Part shown: one piece after another, positions 44,570 through 55,426 of the stretch
How positions within the stretch are numbered: position 1 is the stretch's first letter
Layout of the letters: each line of letters begins with the position of its first letter
NCBI RefSeq assembly: GCF_950295315.1
Contig: NC_080177.1
Coordinates: 82,569,452-82,633,451, forward strand
DNA length: 64,000 nt
DNA from: Erinaceus europaeus
Taxonomy: Eukaryota > Chordata > Mammalia > Eulipotyphla > Erinaceidae
Reading direction: 5' to 3'
Made by a program: the position numbers and the translations under genes
Notes under the pieces: generated by a model
Seen by the model: only the letters and a program-made list of their open reading frames with translations
Database searches by the model: none
Told to the model about the DNA's origin: nothing

Positions 44570-44757
44570 CTAGAGAAACAGAGAGGGGAGGGGGAGGTTG
44601 AGGGGGAGGTTGAGAGGGAGAGAGACAGAGAGATACCTGCAGTCCTGCTTCACCACTCATGAAATTTTCCTCCTGCAGGTGGGGACCAGGGGCTTGAACT
44701 TGGGTCCTTGTGCTCTATAATGTGTGCAGTTAACATGTGCACCACCTCCTGGTCTTT
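44570..44757 (-). repeat. Short-form tRNA SINE
   Basis: gagagggagagagacagagag, atacctgcagtcctgcttcacc, cctcctgcaggtggggacc, cttgaacttgggtccttgtg, gcaccacctcctggtc: reverse complement, tail replaced by a gaggttgagggg purine repeat. Confidence 0.83.
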
Positions 44758-45784
44758 ATTTCATTAACTTCTTTAAATCACAAACATTTTAATACACTTT
44801 TCCAATTACACCACCATGTTATCCAAATATAAATGCCCCAGGGCTTTGTTTGCTTTCTGATGTTAAATTATATCTACATGCAGTTTAACAACCTATCCCC
44901 ATGCATGTGTGACTTGATTCTCATTAACTGTCATTCATTGGTCTTGATTTTCTCTAGACTTAAAGTGCCTTTTTTGTCTCCAATTTCTTCTTGATAGAGG
45001 CTAAACCCAAAGTACAATTCAATTTTATGATGTAAATCACCTCTCTCTCCTGCTCTACTGTTTCCTTGCCTTTTCTCACTCCTGCTGAGAAAACATGATC
45101 AGAAATTTATCAAACTTTTGTCTTTTTCATCTTTATGCTCTGGTACTAAAGGAAATTATCCCAGGAAGTACATCAAGGCCACTTAGAATTTAACATGTTA
45201 AATCTCATCTATCTCCTAATCAATAATTTACAGAGCCATTGATATTTAATTTACAAGCTCCAAGGATGTGATCTCTGAGGTCTTTGAACTGAGTCTTGCA
45301 AAACATCCATGAGAATTAACAAATACTGTTTTATCCCTTGAGGACTTGCAAATTTGAATAAGCAATTATCTCTTATGGACACCCCAGCTCAACACGTTAG
45401 TTCTTAAATATTGTGTGTGTTTATAGAAAGAGCAAGAGCAAATATTAATCAAATTGTAAGATAGTTTAGGTAGTAGATAGTTTAAAGTGCTTCCCAAATT
45501 TGTACTAATAAAGTTTTTATTCTTTCAGGTAAATCCAATCCCATTCCAGCAGCCTGATTTCTGACTCAAAAAGTACTTTTCAAGATGTATTTTTTTAAGG
45601 TGGAATGCTTGTTTGTGCGTGTTACTCAGCTTCATGTTATTTTATTGACATTCATTATTGAGAGACAAAAGAGTAAAGCAGAAGGTCACTCTGTCAAGTA
45701 TAAGAGCCTGGTGGTTGCAAGTCTTGAATTCTACTACTGAGTCTTTTTCCCAGATGCAACTCAGTTTCTTCTTATTTTTCTTTT
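44758..45784. other. Unique sequence, nothing recognised
   Basis: About 1 kb with no recognisable repeat or coding signature. Confidence 0.42.
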
Positions 45785-46056
45785 GTATTTTTATTTCCAA
45801 CAGGTTTATCACCAGGGCTTGGTAGATTTTTTTTTTCTTTTTCCTCCTCTCTTTTATTTGACAAAGCAGAAAGAAATTGAGAAAGGGAGGAATAGACAGA
45901 AAGGGGGAGAGAAAGAGAGACATTTGCAGTCCTTCTTCATCTTTAGTGAAGACCCCCCCACACACACACACACACAGCTGGGGAACAGAGGCTTGAACCT
46001 GGATCCTTCCCTCTCGTAACTTATGCTCAGCCAGGTGTGTCACTTCCTGGCTCCTC
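45785..46056 (-). repeat. tRNA-derived SINE with (CA)n
   Basis: ccaacaggtttatcaccaggg end, tttatttgacaaagcagaaag, a purine tract, (CA)n at ~45958-45976 in place of the normal ctgcagg block, cttgaacctggatcc and ccaggtgtgtcacttcctgg head. Confidence 0.78.
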
Positions 46057-46289
46057 AGTTGTATATTATTATCCTATGGTATAAATCTTCCATTTATTTA
46101 GTTTATCTAACACTGGGACTATTAAGATTGCGGAACAGCCAGTGTCCACATTATTATACCATTAGAGCGATTTAGACACCATATATAAACGTCTGCCCCT
46201 AGGAGATCTCCTCCTTTCTTTAGATCAGTTCTACTATGAGTTGTTAAGTTTAAAATTTACTTCTTAGGCTTTCCTTGTAACGTTGAGCA

Positions 46290-46700
46290 CAGTGGGGTTG
46301 AGCGGTGCTGCACCAGGTGAAGCTCTCTCTCTCTCTTTCTCCCTCTCTCTCTTTCTCTCTCTCTCTCTTTCTCCCTCTCTCTCTTTCTCTCTCTTTCTCC
46401 CTCTCTCTCTCTTTCTCCCTCTCTTTCTCTCTCTCTCTTTCTCCCTCTCTCTCTTTCTCTCTCTCTCTCTTCCTCCCTCTCTCTTTCTCTCTCTCTTTCT
46501 CCCTCTCTTCCTCCCTCTCTCTCTCTTTCTCTCTCTCTTCCTCCCTCTCTCTCTCTTTCTCTCTCTCTTCCTCCCTCTCTCTTTCTCTCTCTCTCTTTCT
46601 CTCTCTCTCTTTCTCTCTCTCTCTTTCTCTCTCTCTCTTTCTCCCTCTCTCTCTTTCTCCCTCTCTCTCTTTCTCTCTCTCTCTTTCTCTCTCTCTCCTT

Positions 46701-46733
<33 letters not shown>

Positions 46734-47540
46734 ATTTCTCCCTCTCTCTCTCTTTCTCCCTCTCTTTCTCTCTCTCTCTTTCTCCCTCTCTTTCTTTCTC
46801 TCTCTCTTCCTCCCTCTCTCTTTCTCTCTCTCTTTCTCCCTCTCTTCCTCCCTCTCTCTCTCTCTTTCTCTCTCTCTTCCTCCCTCTCTCTTTCTCTCTC
46901 TCTCTCTTTCTCCCTCTCTCTCTCTCTCTTTCTCCCTCTCTCTCTCTCTTTCTCCCTCTCTTTCTCTCTCTCTCTCTTCCTCCCTCTCTCTTTCTCTCTC
47001 TCTCTCTCTTTCTCTCTCTCTTCCTCCCTCTCTCTCTCTTTCTCTCTCTCTTCCTCCCTCTCTCTTTCTCTCTCTCTCTCTTTCTCCCTCTCTTTCTCTC
47101 TCTCTTTCTCTTTCTCCCTCTCTCTCTCTTTCTCCCTCTCTCTCTTTCTCTCTCTCTCTTCCTCTCTCTTTCTCTCTCTCTCTTCCTCCCTCTCTTTCTC
47201 TCTCTCTTTCTCTTTCTCCCTCTCTCTCTCTTTCTCCCTCTCTCTCTTTCTCTCTCTCTCTTCCTCTCTCTTTCTCTCTCTCTCTTCCTCCCTCTCTCTT
47301 CCTCCCTCTCTTTCTCTCTCTCTCTTTCTCCCTCTCTCTCTTTCTCTCTCTCTTCTTCCCTCTCTCTTTCTGTCTCTCTCTCTTTCTCTCTCTCTCTTTC
47401 TGTCTCTCTCTCTTTCTCTCTCTTTATCTATCTATCCCTCTCCTCCTATCCAATAAAATGGAAAAAAAAAGACTGCCAGGATCAGTGGATTTGTAGTGTC
47501 TATACCAAGCCACAGTGTTAACCCTGAGAAATAGTAGTAG
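46290..47540 (+). repeat. SINE with a ~1.1-kb expanded pyrimidine tract
   Basis: The left end (gagcggtgctgcaccaggtg, ~46300-46320) and right end (tatccaataaaatggaaa, then gccaggatcagtggatttg and accctgagaaatag, ~47447-47530) are normal SINE parts. Between them the usually ~60-bp CT tract spans ~46321-47440, made only of C and T apart from isolated A or G near 46733 and 47372-47434. A 102-bp perfect-looking duplication lies at 47086-47289. Two very long Ser/Leu/Phe frames here are artefacts of the repeat. Confidence 0.9.
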
Positions 47541-47684
47541 TAAATAATAATAGGAAGAAGAAGAAAATTATCATTATCTATAACTAAAAATATATAAATA
47601 GTGTGAGCACGATACCTGAAAAAAATGTGTACACTTATGATGGTTAAGAATGGAGGGTATGACCTTTTTAAAAATTATTATTTT

Positions 47685-48492
47685 GGGGGTGGGGTAGATA
47701 GCATAATGGTTATGTGTCGGGGTCTCTGGCGGGGTGGTCTCCAGGGGAAAGGGAACGGACTGGTTCTTTCTCGTGCAAGAGGACGACACACAGTAAAAGA
47801 CACCGGGGAGAGTTACAGCGTGCTCAGATGTCATTTATTAGCAGGTGGACATAAGTTAAATAGAAAACCAAACCAAGGGAAATATTGAAATATGTCAGAA
47901 ATTACAGGTTTCTTAAAGGTCGGTTTGCCCCTATGGTAGGGGGCTGGTATGACAGGAATTGATGCAGATACATAAAGGTCAAGATAATTAGTCTCCTGAT
48001 GCAGGCATTTAATTACCCAAAGGCGTTTGAGGGGAGGAGTGGGGTTGAACCAGTTAAGGCGAGATAGAGAGAAGATAAGCAAGGTTTGATGCAAATTGAG
48101 GACATCCAAGGGCACTGCTAGGAGTGTGTGATAAGGTGTGTTCTCTGTGATCAGAAGGTGACTTTGAGTAAGTGAATCTTAAAGTAGGCGGCCATGTGGC
48201 CTGCAGTAATGAAGAGAAGTATTGGGGTTTCTGTGGGCCTGAGAGTCAAGAAGGAAAGAGCTAAGTCTGAGCTTCTCCCCTTTGCTCACCTCAGTTGAGA
48301 GAGACTCACCAAGAGGGTATCTTCTCAGACCTCCATCCAAGGATGGGGAGTTCTCCCTAAGCTCTATCAAGCTTATACATAGTCCCAACAGTTATGCCAA
48401 CAGACTCTCCTGCCTGAGGCTCCAAAGCACCAGGTTCAATCCCCCTCACCACACCACCATAAGCCAGAACTGAGCGGTCCTCTGGTATATAT

Positions 48493-48495
<3 letters not shown>
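47685..48495 (+). repeat. tRNA-derived SINE (gcataatgg type) split by an LTR
   Basis: ggtggggtagatagcataatg before 47714 continues at 48391 with gttatgccaacagactctcc, gcctgaggctccaaagcacc, aggttcaatccccc and accataagccagaactgagc. Confidence 0.88.
47715..48390 (-). mobile_element. Solo LTR (ERV), 676 bp, 6-bp TSD
   Basis: The plus strand starts TGTCGGGGTC and ends AGTCCCAACA, with gttatg duplicated at 47709-47714 and 48391-48396. On the minus strand it starts TGTTGGGACTATG and carries an AATAAATGACATC polyadenylation-like site followed by a C-rich U5, so the element is minus-oriented. No viral genes adjoin it. The 6-bp TSD fits class II ERVs. Relative: 6625-6917. Confidence 0.92.
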
Positions 48496-48496
<1 letters not shown>

Positions 48497-48523
<27 letters not shown>

Positions 48524-48554
48524 AAGTCCACACACATACACAGGAGGAGGGGGC

Positions 48555-48606
<52 letters not shown>

Positions 48607-48720
48607 AAGATACCGGATCACCACTCAGCTTTGGCTTGTGGTGGTAGCAGGGGTTGAACCTATGACCTCTGGGGTCTCAGACATGTGATTTTGTAACTCT
48701 GACATGATCAACTACTTCCC
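48497..48720 (-). repeat. SINE (gcataatgg type) with (GA)n tracts
   Basis: (GA)n at ~48497-48522 and ~48559-48601, then caccactcagctttggcttg, gtggtggtagcaggggttg, aacctatgacctc and acatgatcaactacttccc: reverse complement of the family. Confidence 0.75.
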
Positions 48721-49351
48721 TGATCTAGGAATTTTTTTTTTCAAATCAACAAATATTTTATAAAACATCACATTGTACTATTTGAGAATATTTGTTTTAT
48801 TACTGTATATTTTCATTGAGTGGGAACTGAAGGCAGCATATAAATTCAGCTTATCATGAATCTGTCATTTTCTGCTGAAGAGATTCATTACACTGTGTGT
48901 GCAGCAGTGCGCAGATAAATGCTTCTGTCAGGGACCAGGTCAAACACTTGGGGAGCATCATCTGGAACCAGTATAAAGGATGGGAGGGATAGTCCCCGAG
49001 ATTCTTTTTTATGGAGTCCAGTAAAGAGCAAAGAAGTCTGTTCAGGGAGATGAGAATGGAAATAAGGCCCTGGAATGGATTTCTTCAAGATCAGGAAGTA
49101 ATACCTGCACTGCAGCTCTGACACTACCTTACAGTGTTGCGTGACCTCTCGCTTTCTGAGCCTCGGTAGAAATTGGCATTTTTGTAACACAAATAAGAAA
49201 TTGAACACCATTAATCAGCTTCACTTTCCCCTAATTTTATGTCTAGGTATATTTTTAAATGAAGCACTAGTTGATGTACAAAGTTATATAAACTGAATTG
49301 ATTTAAAAGTTATGTTAGCATTGTGTTACTAATGTTGAGTTTTTTGTAGGC
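48721..49351. other. Mostly unique, possible old MIR fragment
   Basis: At ~49095-49175, gttgcgtgacctctcgctttctgagcctcgg resembles the conserved core of the ancient mammalian MIR SINE. A 107-codon minus frame at 48888-49211 overlaps it and has no known motif. Confidence 0.4.
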
Positions 49352-49460
49352 ATAGGGGTGATATCACAGTGGTTGAGGACAGGACTTGCATGCAAGAGGT
49401 CCCAGCTCAATTCCTACCACCAAGATAAACAGAGTTGAAATGCTCTGATTAAAATAATAA
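49352..49460 (+). repeat. tRNA-like SINE (same type as 11545)
   Basis: ggggtgatatcacagtggttg, aggacaggacttgcatgcaag, cccagctcaattcctaccacc and gagttgaaatgctctgatt, then AAAATAATAATGG. Confidence 0.6.
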
Positions 49461-50762
49461 TGGTAATCTTGCTTAATTACCTAAACACTTAGAAACTATT
49501 TGAATATAAAACTATAAATTTTTTTGTTCAAATATGTAGAGAAGATCAAAGCACTTGTTATTGACAAATCTCAGTACAGTTAAATAAATAAGGTAGAACA
49601 AACTGAAAATAAATTATTTGAATAGTCTATACTTTAAAACTTTTCAAAACTCTTTTTTTCCACTTCTAATTAGTATGAATTAATGAGGTTCTTGTTTTAA
49701 AATTCATTCCAATTTTCTCACTAATCAAAATTCATTCTTGCCTGCCTTGCCTTGGTGGTGTGGCTTGGCTGATTGAATAGTATATTCTCCGCGGTCTCTC
49801 CACTCACAGGTCAATTAACTCCTTTGCTTCAGCTCCTGTGCTTGGAAAGTGATTCTCATAACGCTTCTGCTTCATCTTTCTAATTGGAGTGTTGTGCAGC
49901 ATAATGAAGAAGGAAGAAGCATTGACAAATTGAAATTGAATGAAACTAAGGATTCTAAAATGTAGGTTTTGCACCTGTTCTTACTACTTAAGAAACACAA
50001 GTTCAGTAACTTTTTTCTGGGACTAACTTGTATAAAATGACATCATGAATTTTCTCCCTATTATTTGTTGTGAGACTACCTATACCACCTGTGAGAGAAG
50101 AAAATGGAAAGAGATATACTAGCCAGACATAAAAGTAAAGAATATTAAATAGCAAAACCAAAAGAATTTCATTTTGGAAGGAAGAAAAATAATAAAGGAG
50201 TAATGGGAGGTAAGTTGAGAAGGGATAGCAGGAAAGATTGCACAGAGAAGGGAGAGGACAAAATAAAATTCTCCCTGCCTCCTTCCTTCCCTCTCCCCCT
50301 CCCTTTATCTCCACCTCTCCTCCCCTAACTTTCTCCTTACGTCAGTTATAGGACCAATACAGTGAAATTCAAATCTAAGAATAATCTGTGGAAATAGTAG
50401 TATATCTGTGTATGTGTATATATCTATAAAGCAGAAACAAATAGCTCCTTTTGCTAGTAATGCTTTGCTACCAGTTGATTCTCTTCTAATCAAATAGATA
50501 AAAAAGAGAGAAAATTAGCTGTAAAAAGAAGAGCTATCTGGAAAGACGGCAGAGACCACCAGACCATCTAAAGATGGCCGTTAGCTGAAGGAATTCAGGA
50601 AAAGGCAGTGATGGGCACCTCTGTACTTGAGAGGTATTACGACTCCAATTCACGGGTGGTAGAAAAGGAAAACATCTTTTAGATTGTAGATATATTGAAA
50701 AGGAGCCTCAGCAGGAACATTGATTTCAAGAAATAGTAGAGTTTTAAAGAATCCCAGTCTAT
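49461..50762. other. Unique AT-rich sequence, nothing recognised
   Basis: 1.3 kb without a recognisable repeat, including a purine-rich then pyrimidine-rich switch at ~50160-50340. Confidence 0.42.
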
Positions 50763-50772
50763 CTGCATTGGC

Positions 50773-50803
<31 letters not shown>

Positions 50804-51182
50804 CTTCTTCTTCTTCTTCTTCTTCTTCTTCTTCTTCTTCTTCTTCTTCTTCTTCTCCTCCTCCTCCTCCTCCTCCTCCTCCTCCTCCTCCTCCTCCTCC
50901 TTCTCCTCCTTCTCCTCCTTCTCCTCCTTCTCCTCCTTCTCCTCCTCCTCCTCCTCCTCCTCCTCCTCCTCCTCCTCCTTCTTCTAGCGTTTGCCCTTCT
51001 TCCGTAGCCAGTCAACAGCGTCAGGTTGAAAGCTGTCAGGAGCTGCTTGTTGCTGGCTTGGAAAGTGACTGGGATCCATGTGGATTCAGTTGGCTAGGAA
51101 GGATCCTCAGTTTCCCCAATGAATGGGTACTCATGGGATGCACCACGAGAAGGTCGATCCAATGCATCCCTGCATTGGCACT
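50763..51182 (-). mobile_element. Composite insertion: LINE 3' end + unknown body + (GAA/GGA)n tail
   Basis: A 13-bp repeat ctgcattggcact (50763-50775 and 51170-51182) encloses it. In minus-strand order: a ~140-bp body (51169-51030) unlike copies 1 and 2; ~45 bp matching the extreme 3' end of the Jockey-like LINE (51029-50985: ctgttgactggctacgg, agaagggcaaacgctag); then a ~210-bp AAG/GGA tail. A GATCGACC motif near the body's 5' end loosely resembles a Pol III B box (one mismatch to GWTCRANNC at the last base). It could be a SINE carrying the LINE 3' end, or a rearranged LINE copy. No open frame of interest. Confidence 0.85.
50776..50985. repeat. (TTC)27 / (TCC)n / (TTCTCCTCC)n array
   Basis: 27 TTC units (50775-50855), a TCC run, about five TTCTCCTCC 9-mers (~50899-50943), another TCC run, then CTTCTTC joining the LINE TAG. 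Purely homopurine/homopyrimidine. The poly-Arg and poly-Leu frames across it are artefacts. Confidence 0.97.
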
Positions 51183-51446
51183 AATATTATATTAAACAAG
51201 GCAGGGGCAAACTACCCTAATCTATTAACAGTTTTGTGGGAATTCCTCAGATGACAGCTTCCTAGTTAAAGAGATGAACTTCATTGCTATTCATGAGATT
51301 TCCAGCATGATCATAGAGATAAGAAATCAGGTTTAAAATAATAAGGAAGTTGCTAATAGTTTAGTATTAATCATCCCTTAGTCTGGACTATTGGAAATCT
51401 CTCCCGAGTGGCTTTAGATGCACCACAGGAGACATCAGTAAAAAGT
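51183..51446. other. Unique sequence, nothing recognised
   Basis: No repeat or coding signature is recognised. Confidence 0.4.
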
Positions 51447-51748
51447 GAACTCTGCTTCCCCAGAGCCCCACCCTGCTAGGGAAAGAGAGGCAGACTGGGA
51501 GTGTGGATCGACCAGTCAATGCCCGTGTTCAGTGGGGAAGCAGTTACAGAAGCCAGACCTTCCACCTTCTGCAACCCCCAAGGACCCTGGATCCATACTC
51601 CCAGAGAGAGAGAGAGAGAGAGAATGGGAAAGCTATTAGGGGAGGAGAGGGGATATGGAGATTGGGTTGTGGGAATTGTGTGGAGCTGTACCCCTCTTAT
51701 CCTATGGTTTTGTTAATGTCTCCTTTCTTAAATTAAAAAAAAAAAAAG
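51447..51748 (+). mobile_element. Hedgehog L1 3' UTR, 5'-truncated
   Basis: gaactctgcttccccagagcc through gttcagtggggaagcagttac, (GA)n at 51605-51622, gggaattgtgtggagctgtac, tcctatggttttgttaatgtc and AAATTAAAAAAAAAAAA. Confidence 0.88.
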
Positions 51749-52644
51749 TCAACAGCTCATACCAAAGTACAGACTTAGGTTCCAGGAAGACTTTACCACA
51801 GACTTTTCTAGAGCTGGTTACATTTATAGTATCGGAAATGAGGAAAACTAATGTTTGACCACTAAATCTTACTTGGATCAGTTTTGAAAAGTCATAGATT
51901 TTTATCAGAATTTATAGAAAAGCATTTCTCAAATATAAATAGGAAAACTGTTTGTTTCTTAGAAATTAATGCCCTGCGTTTCTGAAGCTGTGAAGTGTGT
52001 TTTTGTTAATGAGAGGAGACATTAGATGTGTTTTGATATCGTGACATAGTAATGTCACCGGTGAAGCAGTGTTGAACCACTGTGCTTATTAGAATCCCAT
52101 TTGGTAACTCTTCAACGAAGCCTACTTTTTATCAAGCTCTTCTGCATAATTTTCTTTCCTCCTGGTGTTTTCTCTTGTCTTGATTCCTCTTTCCCATCTC
52201 TCAGCCCCCTTCGAGAGTCTTAGAATGAGACAGACAAAGCAGAAGCCACTTCTTAAATAGACGGATGTCCACTGTGGGCGGGTGACCTTGAATAGTTTGT
52301 TAAGGCTGTTCCTTTGCTTTCCCAGGTAGTGTGGTTATCATCTTCTTTTTCATACTGAAAGTGCTAGTTATGATATCAGCAGGGTGATGAGGGTGTGTGC
52401 TCTTCTGCCTTTAGGTGAGTGCTATAGCTGGAACCATATCAATGACTTAACTTCGACATCCTTTTCTCTCAAATGCTACACTAGACAGTGTCCTAAGAGC
52501 ATCTGTCATTTTTTGAAGCTAAGGCAACTTTAATACACTCTTTAGACATGCCTGGTATTGTTTGTAGAGAGAAGTAATTAGGAGAACATGACCACACCTC
52601 TAAGTTGAATCTAGGCAGTCTTAGGCTCATTATCTTCTCTCTCT
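51749..52644. other. Unique sequence, nothing recognised
   Basis: No repeat or coding signature is recognised. Confidence 0.4.
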
Positions 52645-52856
52645 TTTATTAATTTTTATGCTTTTAATTTATCATTGGGTAGAGACAGAGATGAATTGAG
52701 AGAAGAGGGGGAGATAGAGACAGGGAGACACCTACAGCCCTGCTTCACTGTTCCTGAAGCTTTTCCCCTGCAGGTGAAATGAGGGGCTTGAACCCGGGTC
52801 CTTGTGCATTGTAAGGTGTGCACTTAACCAGGTGTGTCACTGCCTGGCCCCTCCTT
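52645..52856 (-). repeat. Short-form tRNA SINE
   Basis: ttattaatttttatgctttt tail, gggtagagacagagatgaattg, acacctacagccctgcttcac, cttgaacccgggtccttgtg, ttaaccaggtgtgtcactgcc: reverse complement. Confidence 0.87.
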
Positions 52857-53029
52857 ATCCTCTCTAATTGTCCTTTATGTTCACCATTCCCACAGTTGAA
52901 GTTATTTTCAAGAATGAGAGCTAAGAAAGCCCTGCACTGCTGAGTACCTCTGTATAATGAGTAAGATGAAGCACCTATCCGAAAAGACTTATAAACACTT
53001 ATGTTAATAGCGGTGCTGCTTCTCCTAGC

Positions 53030-54135
53030 CCAATCTTGGAATCAACCCCATGCTCAACAACAGCTGAGAGGCTAAGAAGTTGTGGGCTCAATACACAGTG
53101 GAATATCGTGCAGGTGTTAGAAAGGACGAGATCGTATTTGGAGTATCATAAGCCAGAAAAGGGCCAGTACTTATACCTGGTGCTTTCAACCATAGGTGGG
53201 ATAAGAAAAAAGTACTGTAAGGAGAAACAACGTGAAACTTGGTATGAATTAGTGTATTGCACCAAAGCAAAGGACTCTGGAGAAGGTGGGAAAGACATAG
53301 GTGGAGGAACACTGGGGTGCTGGTATCTGATGGGGGAGGTAGCCTTCTGTTGGAGGGGTGTCTCCCAGACCTGCCAAAGGGAGATGTGAGGATGCACCTA
53401 AGTGTCAAGGACTGCATTATAAACCGTCAACCCCCATCCACAATTAAAAAAATTTCAGTCAACAAAATTATGCATCTTTCCCATATTTGGGAGCTACTCT
53501 CTTCCCAGATCCAGCTTTCTGGTCCTTTTTCCAGCCATGATATCATCTCCCCAGACAATAACTAGGATCTACCTGCATATCAGACGTCAGGCTCAGGGAA
53601 AAAAAAAAAACAGTATAGCCACAGACCCTTTGGAATATAACTAAAATATGCCTACTAGCTAGCTACACCCCCCCCACACACTCTTCACCTGCACTACTCC
53701 AGACTTTAGATCCATGATTGGTCAACAACTTGTTTGGCTTTGTATGTTAACTCTCTTTTCAGCCACCAGGTTCCAGATGCAACCATGATGCTGACCAGAC
53801 TTCCCTGGACAGACAACCCCACCAGTGTGTCCTGTAGCTCCTATTCCCCAGAGCCCTGCCTCACTAGGGAAAGAGAGAAACAGGCTGGGAATATGGATCC
53901 ACCTGCCAATGCCCATGTTCAGCGGGGAAGCAATTACAGAAGCCAGACCTTCCACCTTCTGCATCCCACAATGACCCTGGGTCCATACTCCCAGAGGGAT
54001 AAAGAATGGGAAAGCTATCAGGGGAGGGGATGGGATACAGAGTTCTGGTGGTGGGAATTGTGTGGAGTTGTACCCCTCTTATCCTATGGTTTTGTCAGTG
54101 TTTCCTTTTTCTAAATAAATAAAAATTAAAAAAAG
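53030..54135 (+). mobile_element. L1 3' end: degraded ORF2 tail plus full 3' UTR
   Basis: 53075-53165 has an ORF2-terminal look (acacagtggaatatcgtgcag). 53410-54130 is the recurring 3' UTR ending ggttttgtcagtgtttcc and AAATAAATAAAAATTAAAAAAAG, collinear with 36370-37025. The 117-codon frame 53036-53389 lies in the first part and is not a gene. Confidence 0.82.
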
Positions 54136-54764
54136 ACAGAAAAGGTGGAGGACTCATGCAGGCACTGAGTTCCAACAATGTCCCTGGTGAATAATAATAA
54201 TTAATAATAATAGTAATAATAAATTTTTATTGCTTTAAGCCACTAAAACATGTTTTCCTAATCTCTCCCCTTTTCATCTCCATTATTGACTCAACTAAGA
54301 ATGTTTTTATCCATACGGCTATGGTAGTTATCAAGATAATTCTCTCTACCCTAACTTACAGTATGTAATTACTATTCTTAGACTTTAAATACATATATAA
54401 CAATTTATAATGTAAGCATAATTAATATTCCATATTTAGTTAATTATTAGTTGATTATAACATTTTATATTATAATATTAAACATGAATCATTGGTACTA
54501 TTTTATGATTCCCATTATCATATTAGTTCTAGTTGACTTAAACGTGCTCAAGAAGTTTAAATGATTTACTCATCATCCAACTAGTGAGAGGTATGATTTG
54601 AAGCCATAAATCACTTAAACACTTACATTTGATCTAATACTAACCTAACTCTTGTAGACAAATGCCTTCTTTAAACATCACATGAAATTTCCAAGGGTCT
54701 TTGATTTTAGAACTTGCTAAATTTGATCATTTTTCTGAGAGAGTAAACTTCTTCTTTTATTTTA
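54136..54764. other. AT-rich sequence, SINE 3' remnant at the start
   Basis: 54140-54200 (ggactcatgcaggcactgag, aatgtccctggtgaataataa) resembles the last part of a SINE. The rest is very AT-rich with nothing recognised. Confidence 0.4.
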
Positions 54765-55110
54765 TTTTATTAGGTATTTAATTATTTTTGTTCAGGGAAA
54801 TTAATGCTTCACAGTGCAGTCATTGTCACATGTGTATAATTTCACTATACACCTGCCCCCCAAGTTCTCTCCACTCCTCCCTCCCCACTCCTTCCCCCAG
54901 AGTTCCCTGCTTTGATGTAATATGTAGGAAGCCTATTCTGTAGTGAGGGGTGCAGCCCCCACAAGCCCTCTGAAGGAGGGGAGGGGAATGGGACACTGAA
55001 CACACATATTAGAACATATTTATACAGCAAACTTGAGCCAACTTTCCCATCATTTGGGTCCTTTACCGAATTATGTAATTCTTTTGCCCTATGGTTTTTA
55101 AGACCTTTTC
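54765..55110 (-). repeat. Unnamed interspersed repeat, possibly L1-related
   Basis: attaggtatttaattatttttg and agtgcagtcattgtcacatg followed by C-rich ctccactcctccctcccc look like an antisense LINE 3' end. Assignment is weak. Confidence 0.4.
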
Positions 55111-55426
55111 CCCCTTTCTAGTCTAGTTTGGGAGAGGATCGGGGTCAGTGAGGTCGTTTACTGCACAGACCTCACAGAGCTGCTTTTCAGCACGTAGCAC
55201 ATGGAGGTTTGGCCTCTGAAACTGACTAACAGACAGCACGTGCCACCCTGCCAGGGAGGTTTCCCTCTGAGAGCTGCATGCACTCGTTCTACTGTGAGCT
55301 TTATGTCAGAAAAGGTTCCCACCATCTTTCTCCTGACCTGGTCCCCTACAGCAATGCACCTTGCCCAGTTCACATTTCACTTATTTTCTTCCTCCTGTCC
55401 CTAATTCTTAGGTCCTACTTCTTATT

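Noticed and set aside
46283..47521. Two overlapping plus-strand frames of about 400 codons rich in Ser, Leu, Phe and Pro
   Set aside because: They are translations of the C/T-only tract of an expanded SINE; they end soon after the tract and have no other composition.
48888..49211. 107-codon minus-strand frame as a possible exon
   Set aside because: No familiar motif, overlaps a MIR-like segment, and no splice or promoter context could be supported.
50650..51015. Long poly-Arg (minus) and poly-Leu (plus) frames
   Set aside because: Both are readings of the TTC/TCC array; the ends of the minus frame are flanking DNA and the LINE 3' end in a non-coding frame.
53036..53389. 117-codon plus-strand frame with ordinary amino-acid composition
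   Set aside because: It lies directly upstream of an L1 3' UTR and its start resembles the degraded end of L1 ORF2; a 109-codon frame overlaps on the other strand.
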